A DNA stretch of 64,000 nucleotides, from positions 372,001 to 436,000 of the forward strand of contig JBAOKB010000147.1 of the NCBI GenBank assembly GCA_037044905.1, in the 5' to 3' direction. Origin of the DNA: Hortaea werneckii. Lineage: Eukaryota; Ascomycota; Dothideomycetes; Mycosphaerellales; Teratosphaeriaceae. The position numbers and the translations under genes were made by a program. The notes below the pieces were generated by a model, which was not told where the DNA came from, made no database searches, and saw only the letters and a list, made by a program, of their open reading frames with translations. Every line of letters begins with the position of its first letter. Positions within the stretch are counted from its first letter, which is position 1. Shown here piece after piece: positions 22,269 through 33,946 of the stretch.

Positions 22269-24035
22269 GCCGATGTTGTTCGAATCGGGCAGTCGAGGAC
22301 ACGATCCCGGGTTCTCGCTTTCCGGCCGCAGTGTTCGAGCACAGTCTGTACGGGTGACGGCTTGCTTAGGTGTTCTGCTTATTACTACTGTATGTAGTAT
22401 TGCATTTGTTCCGCCGTATTCCTGTTAAGATCATGCCCCGGCCACACGATAGAAAATTCCGGCTGTACTAGATCTTTAGATGGGTCGCGAGAGAAGCAAC
22501 CCATTTTGTAATCTAGATCGCTCGCTCTAAATAACGAGCGCTTACGGGTTGATGTGTGGCAAGTGCTTCCGTTGGTGAACCACCAAGTGCGACTCTGTGT
22601 ATGTAGCAATGTCGATCTGTTAGGAAGGCAGTTTCCGCTCGAGCACACAGCACCTCGATCTACGCTAATATTACTGAAGCCGAAGGCCAGCAACTTCGAC
22701 ACTCAATATGCGAAGTCCCAGAACCTTGCGGGGAGATTTCCCCGTCAGAAACACCATGCAACACCATGGTGAGATAAAGCGATTGCGTTTCTTGCCGATG
22801 GAACCAACCGATACTTATTAATTGAGCGTTCGGTCAGCACAGATGACGACAATATAACTTTGGAGATGTTCGGTCTAGGCCGGAGTCGCCGTCGCAATCC
22901 AACGGTGTCTGCAACGCACCCGTTGTAGAGCTATCAAAGGTGGAAGATCCTTTAGCACCTGTAGATGAGTTGTACATTGCTGCAATATTCCTCTTAGCCC
23001 TTCTCTATGGTACGCATAGACATTCGTGTAGAACAAATGGTGATGCCGAGGTGGAAGCTGCAAGGAGCAAGACGGAACGAAGCGTTAGCCCAAAGCGGTC
23101 GCCGACCTGCAGGCGCCACGCCTTACGGACAAGCTTATGGCTTCCCGCGGTGTGCTCGCGGGTGCTGCGCTGGCTTGTAACTCGGCCGCCTCCAGAGCAC
23201 GTTAATATCCCCAGGTGATTGCAATGGCAGCAGCGCGAGTGTCATGGACAACCTCTACCATCTCGTGGCAGGGTCGAGACTGTGCCTGATGATCACCTGT
23301 GAGCTCCTACTAGCCCGTGACCCCAGTTGTCGGCGCGATTGGCCGACGGCGGGAGCGGCTCGACGCCTAATTCCTGGCGCATGTCTGAGACAAAGGCGGG
23401 CGAACATTCGATGGATTGATCCGCCCCCAATCATGGAAAGGTTGGCGGCTGCGGGTAGATGCAGCCCTTTGTTCAAATCATCATGCTCGAGTCGGCCTTG
23501 GGAGAAATGGGGGAATTTGATATAGCTGCCGGATAGAGAAATAGCACATGGCTCCGGAATCTCCAGAGGGTTCAGCGAGACGCCGCCTCACGCCAGCGAG
23601 GTTCGGTTCCAACGTCCCCTTGGCGGCCAATCGGTGGCGCCAGCCCATTAGTGCGTCCCCACCCGTGGTGCATCTGGAGGCTCGACGTGAGGGCTGCTGC
23701 GTGCTGCCTTTCTTTGTTCCTTCTTGTCCACCACCACTCTCGCTTCTGCGTCGACATGCTCTTTGGTGCGGACCTGCCTCTGAGACGGTCTCGGTGCGGA
23801 TGAGCTGCTTGTCTCCATTCAATGATAGCTCCCCCCGTATTGTCCCCAGCAAACACTCCGTCCTAACCGGTTCCCTGTGACGCCCGCCGCCCGTCATCTC
23901 CGCCAGTCCCCTTCGAAGTCTCCCATTGTCCTACGCAGCTCGTTTAGATAGGTCCAAGCAAGCATATGGCTTCTCTGCCCGACACGCCAACGTCGTGCTC
24001 GGACTGTATCCCTTAGCCTTCACCAGCCTCTCAGC
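22269..24035. other. Intergenic, divergent promoters of SLATT and ELL genes
   Basis: Nearly 1.8 kb without a supported gene. Short frames on both strands show no motif. The last 100 bases are the leader of the ELL gene. Confidence 0.5.
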
Positions 24036-26420
24036 ATGGAACATTATGACATCCCTTCTGACGGTATCGCCCTCCATGGTATTGGGAGGTCCGCGGATGA
24101 CGAAAAGTCACACATCGGCAACGCTCTCCTCTTGAAATTAAACGATGGTCTCTTTAAGGACATCAAGAAAGCTTCTGGCACCAAGGATGGCGTGCAATTC
24201 ATGACAGGCAACTCTCCAGTAAGCTGGATGTATGACGCCCTCCCCCAGGGCACGAGTGCTGACCTCCGGTTAGAAATTGCGTATTGGCGGTAGGACCATT
24301 GACTTGGCCATCTCTACCGAAGCATTTCGCAACGAACTGTATGCATCGACCGCCGCCGGCACCCTCTCCGATCTCACCTTCTCCACCGTCGTAAGTCACC
24401 AAGGAGAGCCGAAAGTCCATGATAATAAGTCAGGTGATGGCACGGCTGGCTCCGACGCCGCACTCGCGGCCTTACAGAATAGTCTGGCATCGTATGAGCA
24501 GGAAAAACAGGCAAAGCAATCGAACATTGTCAGTTCCGTGCTGCCGGCCAAGGGCCGGGGTGCTACCGGCAAGAACCGTTCGGTGTTAGGTGCTCAACCA
24601 TCTACGAAAGCTTCGAATGGCGGAAATGCAACAGCACGTGCAGTCACTTCAGCGCCTTCAGTGTCGAACAATGAGGCCTCAGTCAGGCAACAAGCTCTTC
24701 GAAAGCCACTTATCCATCTCTTGGCAATCCGGCCAGCCTCAACGGAGGTTATTGCTTCCAAGACGCATATACCAAAGGAGGATTTAGAGAGCACACTTCA
24801 AAAGATAGCAAAACAGGATGGTGGCAAATGGCAGCTGAGTGACAAGGCGTATCGTGATTTGGACGTGTGGACTTTCGGATACACATCATCTGAAGATCGA
24901 CAGAACGCAGTGGATAATGCTATCAGAGCATACGACCGGCAGAGAATTGGAAAAGACGAAAATTTGTGGCAACTGCTCTTACCGAAAGAAGAGAGGGGAA
25001 AGGGCGTCATACTCTCCAGACTTCATGGTGGTGCCACCTCGCAAGTGAACCGAGGATTGACTCCGAACTACTCACGAAGTCCCTTGCCTGAAGCGGACAA
25101 GGCAGGTGAGAGCAAAGCATCAAGTGCAGTAAACACACCCAAGATCGGAGCTTCCACACCACGACCAGCAAGCGGTAAAGGCGACGTCATGAAGAGATTA
25201 CTTTCGAAGGATCCGAAGAAGGCAAGGGCTATGGAAGAAGCAAAGGAGAAGAAGCGAAAGGATCGGGAAGTCGCGCGGGAGACCAATGCTTCTGATCGAG
25301 AAGGCCTAAAGCCTTCAAAGCGGCAAGCGCCCAAGAAGGAAAACCCCAAGGTGAAGTCGGCGGAGATCGTTCACAGCTCAGAGGATGAAAGTGGTGAGGA
25401 AGGTGAAGTGAAGGAAGACGAAATCACTAGGGTCGACTCCAAGCTGAGCCCCGAAAAGCCGAAGCCAGCGGAGAAGCAGAAGGGTCGTGCTGCGGATGAC
25501 AAACCCCCGGCTCAAACAACAGATTCGAAAGCAAAGTCCGCAGGTAAGCCCAAAGCTCCAGCGGACCCGGCCAAGTCAATCGCATCACTTGCAGGTAAAG
25601 CTGGAACACCACTGGGAGCTGGCAAAACTACGCCTCGTAGCACAAACGGTCTATCAGCTCCCACCTCTCAGCATAAGAGCCAACGTAGCCCTCAGAAACC
25701 TGCCAGTAAGCCGAACGTCCCTTCACCCCTAGGAGCTGCCAGACCACGCGTGGCTTCGGACGTCTCGGACAGGAGTGGAATCGGTATCCAGCGCACAAAA
25801 CAGGGTGTAGGAACTCCACAAGGTCTGGGTATCAGCAATGGGTTTCGGAAGCGGCATGACACAGTGACAAGTGATGGCTCCAACTCGTCATCTGGCAACG
25901 ACAAGAAGCGCACGGAAGAAAAAGCTTCGACAAAGACGCAGCAGAAGCCTGCTGTCAAATCTTCTGAAGAAGGGAAGCCTCTTCCGGCAAACCGCACCAC
26001 CTCGAAGCCTCAGAACGGCGTGAAACGCAAAGCGGACGCTGCAGCCAATCCAGGGCGTGAGGAGGCGGCGAAACACCGCAAGACCGACTCCATGTCATCG
26101 CAATCCCAAAAATCGCATTCCGGCTCCACTGCGACCGCGCAAAGCACGCACGAACATCTCCAGAAGGTGCCGAGGGAAGCGGTAGCGATAGCACAGGCTC
26201 TGTACTGGATTCCATCACGTACTCACAGGGCGTCAATATGGCCGAGAAGTTCCGCGACGATTACTATCCGGCTTACACGAAGTTGTACGATGAGCAGGCA
26301 GCGAAGGAAGCGAAGGGGGAAGTTATTACTAAGGATGAGAGGGATAGGCTTTGGGCGATGCATCGAAGGCTGGAACAGATGAAGCGGGAGATTGAGATTG
26401 CCTCTCAGAGAGGGGATTGA
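24036..26420 (+). CDS. RNA polymerase II elongation factor ELL (one apparent frameshift)
   Basis: Exon 1 (24036-24218) and exon 2 (24274-26420) are joined over a 55-nt GTAAGC-TTAG intron. This restores the sequence TGNSPKLRIGGRTIDLA typical of the ELL N-terminus. A winged-helix part lies at about 150-260 (LRKPLIHLLAIRPASTEVIA). Residues 270-700 are disordered and rich in Lys, Ser and Pro. The C-terminus, AEKFRDDYYPAYTKLYDEQ...DRLWAMHRRLEQMKREI, is the occludin/ELL helical domain. It lies one frame away from the main exon; a missing A in AAA at 26141-26143 reconciles them and gives 776 residues. ELL suppresses pausing of RNA polymerase II with partner Eaf. A real intron at the break is unlikely, since the only GT-AG span is about 30 nt. 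Orthologue of fission yeast Ell1 by architecture. Confidence 0.78.
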
Positions 26421-26750
26421 TTCCACGGCCGTTTTGAGTAGGTGAGGTATATACCTGGGTATGCGGCGGTTGCCAGCCGGGAAAGTACTTAGCCGAGATC
26501 GGAGGCTCTCTGCCCCACTCTGAACGTGTTCCCGTTACTTCAGCTACCTGTCTTGCCTATTTTATAATTGATCTCTACGTCTTGCTTGCATTTCAAGAAT
26601 CGCATCATCTATACAAATTCATTGAACACTAATATTCTGATTCAGTGACCGATTTGGATTTGGCCTTTTGGACAGCACATGGCATCTCGGATAAGCGACA
26701 TAAGCAAGCATCTCATCAAACCGGCTCTAGCAACTAAACCGTTCTCCAAC
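26421..26750. other. Short intergenic region
   Basis: 3' UTR of the ELL gene and leader of the dehydrogenase. An upstream in-frame ATG at 26679 would add 24 residues to the next protein but has a poorer start context. Confidence 0.5.
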
Positions 26751-27835
26751 ATGGCCACCAACCAAGGAATCCGTCTTGCAATCATCGACGACTACTCCGG
26801 AGTCGCCCCCAAATTCTTCTCCAAATCGAAGGCATCGAAATCGACACCTACCCGGAAACCCTGGATCCCACCCAACCCGCCGAGCTGGAAACCCTCACCA
26901 AACGCCTGGCACCCTACCACATCATCTCCTCGATGCGAGAACGCACGCCCTTCCCCGCCGACCTCCTCACCAGCCTCCCGAACCTCAAACTCCTGCTCAA
27001 CTCCAGCGGCCGCAACAAATCCATCGACCTCCCGGCAGCTACCGCCCGCGGCATCATCGTCACAGGCACTAAAGGCGACCTCCCCACGGAACCCCAAGCA
27101 CGCGAGGAACTAGGTCCGGAGCGCCCACCCCCGTCCGGTTTCAGTACCGTTGTGCAGCATGCCTACGCCCAGGTGCTGAGTCTGTATAGTCGGATCCCGC
27201 AGGACGACTACGCGCTTAAGCACGATGCTGGCGCGTGGCAAGGCGGGTTCATGACGTGCATTGGAGGGAAGACTCTCGGCATCCTGGGTCTAGGGAAGTT
27301 AGGGGTCGGGATGGCGAAAGTCGGGGTGTTGGCGTTCGGGATGCGGGTGGTTGCGTGGAGTGAGAATCTCACGCAGGAGAAGGCGGATGTGGCGGCGGAG
27401 AGTCAGGGGCTTCCGAGGGGATGTTTTGAGGTGGTGGGCAAGGAGGAGTTGTTTCGCGATGCGGATGTGCTGAGTTTGCATAGTGTGCTGTCGGAGCGGA
27501 GTCGGGGGATTGTGGGGCGGAGGGAATTGGAGTGGATGAAGGGGAGTGCGGTGCTCGTGAATACTTCGCGGGGTGGACTGATCGATGAAGAAGCGTTGAT
27601 TGCGGCGCTGAAAGGTGGAGAGATTGGTGGGGTTTGTCTTGATGTGTTTTGGAAGGAACCTCTGCCGAAGGATAGCGTGTGGCGGTCTTATGAGTCGTGG
27701 GCGAAGAGCCCTGCGGTGTTGTCGCCGCATATGGGCTTTGCGAATGCTGGGACGATGAATCGGTGGTATCAGGAACAGGCGGAGAATGTACAGCGCTGGC
27801 TCAAGGGCGAGGAGTTAATGAATCGATTCAATTGA
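26751..27835 (+). CDS. D-isomer-specific 2-hydroxyacid dehydrogenase (one apparent frameshift)
   Basis: From ATG 26751 the first 20 residues read IRLAIIDDYSGVAPKFF. The frame then breaks at CC 26821-26822, and adding one C restores QIEGIEIDTYPETL and the rest, for 361 residues with no intron. The NAD-binding Rossmann motif is GILGLGKLGVGMAKVG near residue 175. The catalytic trio is visible: Arg in VLVNTSRGGLIDE, Glu in DVFWKEPLP and His in LSPHMGFAN. The family reduces 2-keto acids or oxidises D-2-hydroxyacids with NAD(P)H; the substrate is unknown. The full catalytic half lies 3' of the break and is intact. Confidence 0.88.
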
Positions 27836-28499
27836 TTGTGTGAACTTCAAGACGACCATATCGCCAGCTATCGGATAAGAAGCTGTCATATGCGACGGAA
27901 AAGGGGTTTAAGACAGAGGCTAATGTTCTTCGCAAAGTGCCAAATACTGTAGTGAGCTCTGGAGAAATGCTAGGTACAAGTGCTGCTTCCATTTTGATTT
28001 TGGGTTTTCGACATCTATTGCTGACCCGCAGCAAGGACCAATGACAGCGCAATTGACAGCATTGCGCAAAAAATTAGAAGCAAGAACAATAGTGGATGCT
28101 GCATCTCGAAATTCCACAATCGGATTCGCATTGAATCTGAGCATCTCCCAGCAACGACTCAGGTGCAACACAGAGATCGTGCAGATTTGGATCATCAACT
28201 TTGCACAGCGTCAGATCATACCATCACTCATACCAAGGATTCTCAATGCTAGGAAGGATACGTTTTCTTTGTTCAACAGCAGCTAAGCTTGCCTCATGCG
28301 GCTCTGGGTGCAATTCTTTGAGGCTTTCGGATTCAAGACAACAAAGAAGATGACGCTTCTGGAAAACAATGCTGAGGTATGCAATTGCTGCACTTTTTGC
28401 GAAGAAATGTGTACGCCGCAAATTCCTCTCAGCAACTGGGTGAAGAATCGTTCACCGTTTCGCCACGAGAAGAAGCCCGAAGTCCACACGTATTCCGAC
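27836..28499. other. Intergenic, upstream of the kinase
   Basis: No gene is supported. An in-frame ATG at 28296 could extend the kinase N-terminus by 68 residues, but that stretch is Cys-rich and unlike the rest; the ATG at 28500 has a better context. Confidence 0.45.
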
Positions 28500-30267
28500 A
28501 TGGCAGACGCTGCTTTCGACGCCTGGATCGTGATTGAGGTTGGGCTCCGCAGGGAGGAAGGATTACTCCGCGGCATCGACGCCGAAAACGACCTCGCCCG
28601 AGTGTTGAGAGAGGTCGTCTGGCCGACCCTCAACGACGAGTTCAAAGAAAATATTCAAGAGCTCGCGGAAGCATACTCCAAAGCAAAGGAGGCGCATGGT
28701 GCTGCTCTAGAGACATGTGCCAATTTCAAGCGATTTCTGGATAAAAAGGCTGGTGGGACAGCAGGGTATGACTTCAGCGTCGAAGATGAGGGTGATCGAT
28801 ATGATAAAGAGGGCAAACGCAAGGTGACCTTACAAGGGTATGTGGAGCAGTGGCAAAGGCTTATCGAAGCTAGACGCGCATTCATAGTCGCTATAGCAGA
28901 CTTGCGGGATCTGCTAGAGAGGTGTGTGAGGACATAAAACCCCCTGATAAGAGGATTGTCGGGAATATGACCTGGAGCCAGAAGCAGTTGGATGGTATGT
29001 ACGAGGAGGAAATGAAGCTGAAGGATGCAGACGAACATGAGTTGAAGCATGTTTTGCTTCCGCGCATCGTATTTGGTGAGCAAAGGGCAGCGGAGAGACT
29101 TGAAAGTAGGAGGCAAGATCTTGGGGTTGGCAAGCAATGGATCGGTGGATGGGGATTGGGTAATGGAAGTTTTGGGTCTGCTGCCATATGGGTGAAGCAG
29201 GATTCTCAGGGGAGAATTGTCGATGTGAGTCTCCCCACTGCACACTCGGCCTCCTTCTTTTCTTTCGTTCTCTAGTCATTCCCCTCGCCCTCTATCGCTA
29301 CAACAGCTTTCCAAATGCCGGGAGCATCAGACTGATTGGAAGTAAAACTCTAGCGTATCGCCGTGAAAGACACCATTCTCCGGGAATTGGATGTGGGACC
29401 ACGACACTGATTGGTGGGCCATCGATCCCAGCGAGCCTAAAGACAAACAACACCGACAAAATGAACAGCCAGCCAAAGCGCCGACCGAAGCGGTTGCCAT
29501 GCTTCGCCTGCGCAGCAGGGTCGGAGCCCCAGAATGCATAGTGCGAATCCGCAACTGGCGTCTGCAGTCGCCAAAACACATGTATCGGCTCTTGATGGAG
29601 TATTGCCCATACGGAGATCTGGCAGATTTCGTGCTGAACTTTGTTTACTCGCGCGCACGACAGCGACTGGATGAGCAGGGGGATGGAAACAATTCACCGC
29701 TTTGGATCCCGGAGCCCTTCATATGGAGCGTGTTCGAAAATTTGGCGACGGCAGGGCTGCTGATGGCGAAAGGAGAGCTGGACGCGCATCCGGGAGAGCC
29801 ACACTGGTGGGAGGAGATCATCCACCGCGATTTCAAACTGGCGAATATCTTCCTCGGCGAGAATCTAGAGTCCCGTTACCGAGGTTATCCATCAACCAAG
29901 CTGGGAGACTTTGGTCTTTCCATCATTCTTCGCAAAGACGACAACAGACCAAACGACAGGTTCTCAAACGTGGGGACAAAGGGGGCGCGCACCAGAGCAG
30001 GCCTTTACTTTTTATGCCCGCCCCTCGGCTGCGGCAAATGTATGGGGCATTGGGATTATCATCTGGAGTCTGATCTCGTTGCAAGAAAGCGACGATACCT
30101 TGGAATGGGACCATGATGGCTTTGAGAAGCGGACCGGTGGAAGAGGGCCAGAATTCGATGCAATATGGGCACAGAAAAGGGTGCCTGAGATTGATCAAAA
30201 CGCTGAGCAATTCTACAGCAAGGAGCTTGTCGGGTTGATACGAGAATGTCTACGCTTCGATCCCTAA
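28500..30267 (+). CDS. Serine/threonine protein kinase with N-terminal helical domain (three apparent frameshifts)
   Basis: Exons 28500-29224 and 29354-30267 are separated by a 129-nt intron (GTGAGT to CTAG). Splicing joins GRIVD to RIAVKDTIL, creating the beta-3 lysine. Residues 1-170 are helical and charged. The kinase domain has the glycine loop GLGNGSFGSA, the catalytic loop HRDFKLANIFL and DFGLS. After one G is discounted from the G5 run at 29981-29985, GTKGRAPEQAF follows, then WGIGIIIWSL. Other breaks are one base missing near 28905 and one extra T at 29386-29387. With these the exons come to 242 and 304 codons, exactly in phase. The domain ends ...LIRECLRFDP at an in-frame TAA (30265). 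The next frame continues with kinase-tail-like sequence, so the true end may lie downstream in the proline-rich segment. The substrate is unknown. Confidence 0.75.
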
Positions 30268-30341
30268 CATACGCGCATCAGTCCTCTTCAATTGCGAAGG
30301 CGAATCATAAAACATACCCAGGATGAAGGCTCACCAATGAT

Positions 30342-31176
30342 TTGCGGAGCGCAGAGAAGACGAACGCTGGATTCCGCAGAGATATCAGCTTCGGGGCTCA
30401 GAAATGGCCGCTGAACGGGCTTGCTCGCGATGTACGAGGCTTTCCCAAGGGGTTTGGTGGTATGGAGAAACTCCCTGTGCCTAGTTCGGATGGCAACTCG
30501 TCCGATGATGATGACCTAGGCGGCCCGCGTGGTGCTGAGATACCAGTGCGTGGAAGCCAGACTGCTGGTCAAGGAACCCAAGAAAGGCATGAGAGTCAAG
30601 CAGTGGCAGGTGAAGAAGGAGGAGATGGAGAGAGGAGAAGCGCTGAAGGAGAAGATGTCAACAGCAACGATGGGACCCAATCCAATCAACAACCCGAAGG
30701 AAGTGCGCCAGGACGACGACCCAGACTAAGCCTTCGAGGACCACGAGCGCCAGAAGCTCCATCTCCACCGCCCGATCCACGCCTAACAGAGGCAGGTGAC
30801 AGACGATCAGGAGCCCCAGAACCTCCATCTCCACCGCCCGATCCACGCCTAAGAGTAGCAAGGGGCAGAACACCACCAGTCGCAGAGCCTCTACCTCCAC
30901 CACCCCGACCACGCTCAACAGTGCAAGGTGACATACCACCACCAGCCGCAGAGCCTCTATCTCCACCACCCCGACCACGCTCAAGAGTGGCAGGTGACAG
31001 ACCACCACCAGCCGCAGAGCCTCTATCTCCACCGCCGCGACCCCGCTCAAGAGTCGCAGGCGACAGACCACCACGAGCCGCAGGGCCACCACCCCCACCA
31101 CCCAGCCTACGGCCAAGGCTAGGAAGACGCAGAGAGCGACGTGGTTCCCAAGACGATGCCCCTGCTGGCCCTGCCC

Positions 31177-31207
<31 letters not shown>

Positions 31208-31768
31208 TCCTCCTCCTCCTCCCTCTCCTGTTGCTCTTGCAGCAGCAGCAATCGCCGCCGCCGCCGACAACAACCACGCAACGAAGACGAGAACGGAGAA
31301 GCGGCACCGCCAGCGCAGCCAAGACCATCGCGCGCCGCCCACCAACCCTCTAACGAAGACGAGAAGAAGACGCCGCACCGCCGCCGCCGCCACCGCCGCC
31401 GCCGAGACGACCCCGTAGAAACAGAGGCGGGAACGCGGCTGCACCGCCAGCTCCGGCGAGGGCAGGGGCAGAGCGGCGGGGATCACGAGAGCGGGGATGA
31501 GAGCCGCACCACCACCACCGCCGCCGCCGCCGCCGCCGCCGCAGCAATCCGGAGACGAAGAGGAAGAAGAAGGAGAGAAGAGGGAATGGCTGCGCCTAGG
31601 AAGGGTAGAGGGAAGGGTCGGACGGGTACGAGGGGGAAGGGGAAGCGGAAAAGGGATCAGGATGAGGAGGAAGAGGAGGAGGGAGAAGAGGAGGAACAGG
31701 AGGAGGAGGAGGAGGTTGTGGAACGGCCTAGGAGGAGGAGGAGGCGGAGGGGTGGGAGAGGGAAGTAG
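30342..31768 (+). CDS. Proline/arginine-rich repetitive protein, probably the C-terminal tail of the upstream kinase
   Basis: A long open stretch, with an in-frame ATG at 30462, encodes LNGLARDVRGFPKGFGG, an acidic Ser-Asp patch, then about six 22-residue repeats of the type AEPLSPPPRPRSRVAGDRPP. Poly-Ala and poly-Pro follow to 31418, and a shifted frame ends in a very acidic/basic tail (Glu runs, RRRRRRR) at 31768. The composition is extreme and the opposite strand is also open, so coding status is uncertain. The repeat unit is a multiple of three and the plus-strand product is a coherent SP-rich tail, which favours this strand. Just upstream, ISPLQLRRRIIKHTQ in the kinase frame suggests the two pieces are one gene broken by indels. 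Confidence 0.4.
30750..31100 (+). repeat. 66-bp tandem minisatellite
   Basis: Units starting GCAGAGCCTCTA at 30882, 30948 and 31014 are spaced exactly 66 bases apart, and two to three more diverged copies lie upstream from about 30750. Each encodes 22 residues rich in Pro and Arg, so copy-number change would keep the frame. From 31170 to 31550 simple triplet runs (CTG, CTC, CCG, CAC) follow. Confidence 0.8.
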
Positions 31769-32218
31769 GGATTCGGAAGAGGATAGGTGGTAGGAAGTGA
31801 TGGTTGGTGTGAGGGGAGGGTGTAGCCTAAGATGGTTGGCGTGAGGGAAAGAGTGTAGCGTAGATGCTTGAGTTACGTCGATTTTTTGGTCTTCCTTTTT
31901 TTTTTTTTTTTTTTTGCGCGCTCTCGATATCTGGTTCTTCGATGGTGTCTAGGATGTCCTTGGTCGATTCCTTTGCGCGGAATTTTTGGAGAAAAGGGGA
32001 GGGAAGAGAAGCCTAGCCGTACACTTACACATAGCAGTAAAATTACTCTTGGAATCCTAGAGTCACGTTGAGGGTCATCTAAGTCTTGTTGTTTCGTACA
32101 CCCGGCTTTTTTGCTCTTACCCTAAGATGGTCCGTTCCACCAACGCCGTCGCTAAAGACACAGTAAATCAATCGAAGCTCCACATGTCACCTGGCCTTCG
32201 CCAGGCTGTCCTGCCTCA
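31769..32218. other. Intergenic with T20 homopolymer
   Basis: Contains a run of 20 T at 31896-31915 and no gene. It separates the plus-strand repetitive tail from the convergent TAF9 gene. Confidence 0.55.
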
Positions 32219-33156
32219 TCACTCCTCCATGTGGGTATCGCCACCTTCCTCACCAAACACATCCTCCATCCTACCCATCCCTTCCTCATCGTCATCGCCC
32301 CCTTGCGTGTCCTCCATCCCGCCCATCTTCTCATCCTCGCCGTCCTCACTCCCTCTGCTCCTCCGTCCTGACTCCCCGAGACCATGCCCATTCCCATTCG
32401 TCAACGGCTTCCCATCCTCGCGTTTCTCCCCGTCCTCCTCCTCGCCTTCACTCTCCCACTCCTCCTTCAGATTCCACGCCGAGCCCGTGAGACAGTACTT
32501 CTCAGGCGGCAACTGCACCCCACCGCCTGCCCTCTGCACTTTCGGCAAAGCCAATCGATTCCGCTCCTCGGCCTGCTCGAGCATGAACTCCTTCGGTAAA
32601 TAGCCCCTCCAGCTCCCTTCGACCCCGCTGCGCGACGCGATGGCCTGCCGTAGTGATTGCACTGTGATGCCCTCGCCGCCTGCATCGGCGCCCGCGCCTC
32701 CCGCGCCACCTTTGCCGCCACCTCGTCCGCCTGTTCGTTCTGGTGCGCCTGCGTAGCCGTCGGCGCTGAGTCGCAGGGCGTCGGACAATGTCGTGGAGGT
32801 GTAGCGGTAGGCGAAGTCGAGGAGCTGGAGAGGCACGCGCTCTTGGTAGGAGCTGATGCCTTGGGCGTGCAGGACGAGGTGGATGAGCTTCATGTCCCGG
32901 GGTTTCTTGGCGGTGTCGTCGGTTTGGAGGGAGGTGAGGGGGACTTCCGGGTCTGGGGCTGATTGGGTTGCTGTTGCTGTTGTTGGGAAGGTTGCGGCGG
33001 AGGCTGGACTGAAGGCTGTTGAGATTGTGGAGGTTGCGGCTGTGAGGCAGGTTGCGGGTTTGACGGCGCTGTGTCGGAGGGGGGAGGAGTGGATGGGTGG
33101 CCATTGGGGAGGGCTGGCGGAGCGGCGGCCGGGGCGGCGGGGCCAGGGGAGGCCAT
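32219..33156 (-). CDS. TAF9: TFIID/SAGA subunit TAF9 (one apparent frameshift)
   Basis: From ATG 33156 (context GACCATGG) the first 65 residues are Pro/Gln-rich. A missing G in the G4 run at 32955-32958 (C in the coding strand) then shifts the frame, and the continuation PEVPLTSLQTDDTAKKPRD leads straight into the histone fold. That fold is KLIHLVLHAQGISSYQERVPLQLLDFAYRY..LSDALRL, followed by ITVQSLRQAIASR. Residues after it include EFMLEQAEERNRLALPKV and PPEKYCLTGSAWNLK, as in fungal Taf9. The C-terminus is acidic. Discounting the indel gives 312 residues. Taf9 pairs with Taf6 in TFIID and SAGA in the nucleus. An alternative start at the Met of MKLIHL (32893) would cut off the first histone-fold helix. 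Confidence 0.9.
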
Positions 33157-33552
33157 GGTCGCGTGATCTCGCGGAGAGGCTCGTGGTGTAGCTACAGCAC
33201 GCGTTCGGAGGATGAGGATGGCGCGTCGGGGATCGTCCAGCAAGTTGCTGAGAACGTCCACCTCCGGCGTGTCGCGTGGCTGCTGTCGCAAAAGTGAGCC
33301 CTGCTCCCGAAGCGGCAAATTAGCCGACTCCGGATCCGACGGGGATGCCCGGCAGACCCCAGCTCGCCGCCTACACCCGCTGCATTGATGATTTTGCGGG
33401 GAAGCTTACACATCGGCAACCACGGAGTGAAGTGACGACACCAACCACATCTTGCCAGCATGTGACAGCGACCACGGTTGGCACATGCAGTCATCTTGGG
33501 CCTTGGCCCGTCTGCATCACCTACGAGAAATAATGGCTGACCTGTCACTGTC
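33157..33552. other. Divergent promoter between TAF9 and a small membrane-protein gene
   Basis: About 400 bases between two divergent starts; no clear element beyond the two leaders. Confidence 0.5.
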
Positions 33553-33876
33553 ATGTTTTCCCACCGCCAGACCTACTCCATGGATACCGACGAGCTCGAC
33601 TACCTCGAGAAACGCGGCCTATCCTCCCCCTACAACGCCAGCCGCCAGCGGAGTGGAAGCTCGGACAATCCCAAGCCATCACAACCTCGGCTGCCGGAGA
33701 ACTACCAGTATCATTCCCAGCTGACGGGCGAAGGACTGTTTGGCATCTCGGCGTACGGCTTGATCATCCTTTGCTTCCTCATCTTTGCAGGCTTGATGCT
33801 GTTCGGCCTGGTCCATGGTTTCTGGCACCTGTGCACACACTATTCTGTAGCGTCAGCGAGGACGAGCACGACCTAG
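33553..33876 (+). CDS. Small single-pass membrane protein, hypothetical
   Basis: A 107-residue open frame starts at ATG 33553. Its first 65 residues are polar (DTDELDYLEKRGL near the start). One strong membrane segment then follows, around LIILCFLIFAGLMLFGLVHG, with HLCTHY after it and a short Ser/Thr-rich end. I do not recognise the family. Support is the good hydrophobic helix, the compact spacing to the divergent TAF9 start and the next gene 70 bases on. Single-TM small proteins of this layout are common in fungal ER or mitochondria, but location is not shown. Confidence 0.5.
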   Translation: MFSHRQTYSMDTDELDYLEKRGLSSPYNASRQRSGSSDNPKPSQPRLPENYQYHSQLTGEGLFGISAYGLIILCFLIFAGLMLFGLVHGFWHLCTHYSVASARTSTT

Positions 33877-33946
33877 GATTGAGAAGTCATCTGACTGTCT
33901 TTACCACCTTCTACGCAAAGAAACTGGATCTCTCCGACAGGACAAC

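Noticed and set aside
26150..26215. A mini-intron explaining the frame change in the ELL gene
   Set aside because: The only GT-AG span there is about 30 nt, below the 50-nt minimum of introns seen in this window; one missing A explains it more simply.
30658..31486. Two long minus-strand open frames (207 and 266 codons)
   Set aside because: They mirror the proline/arginine tandem repeats on the plus strand; triplet repeats with few stops open all frames. The plus frame makes a coherent SP-rich tail.
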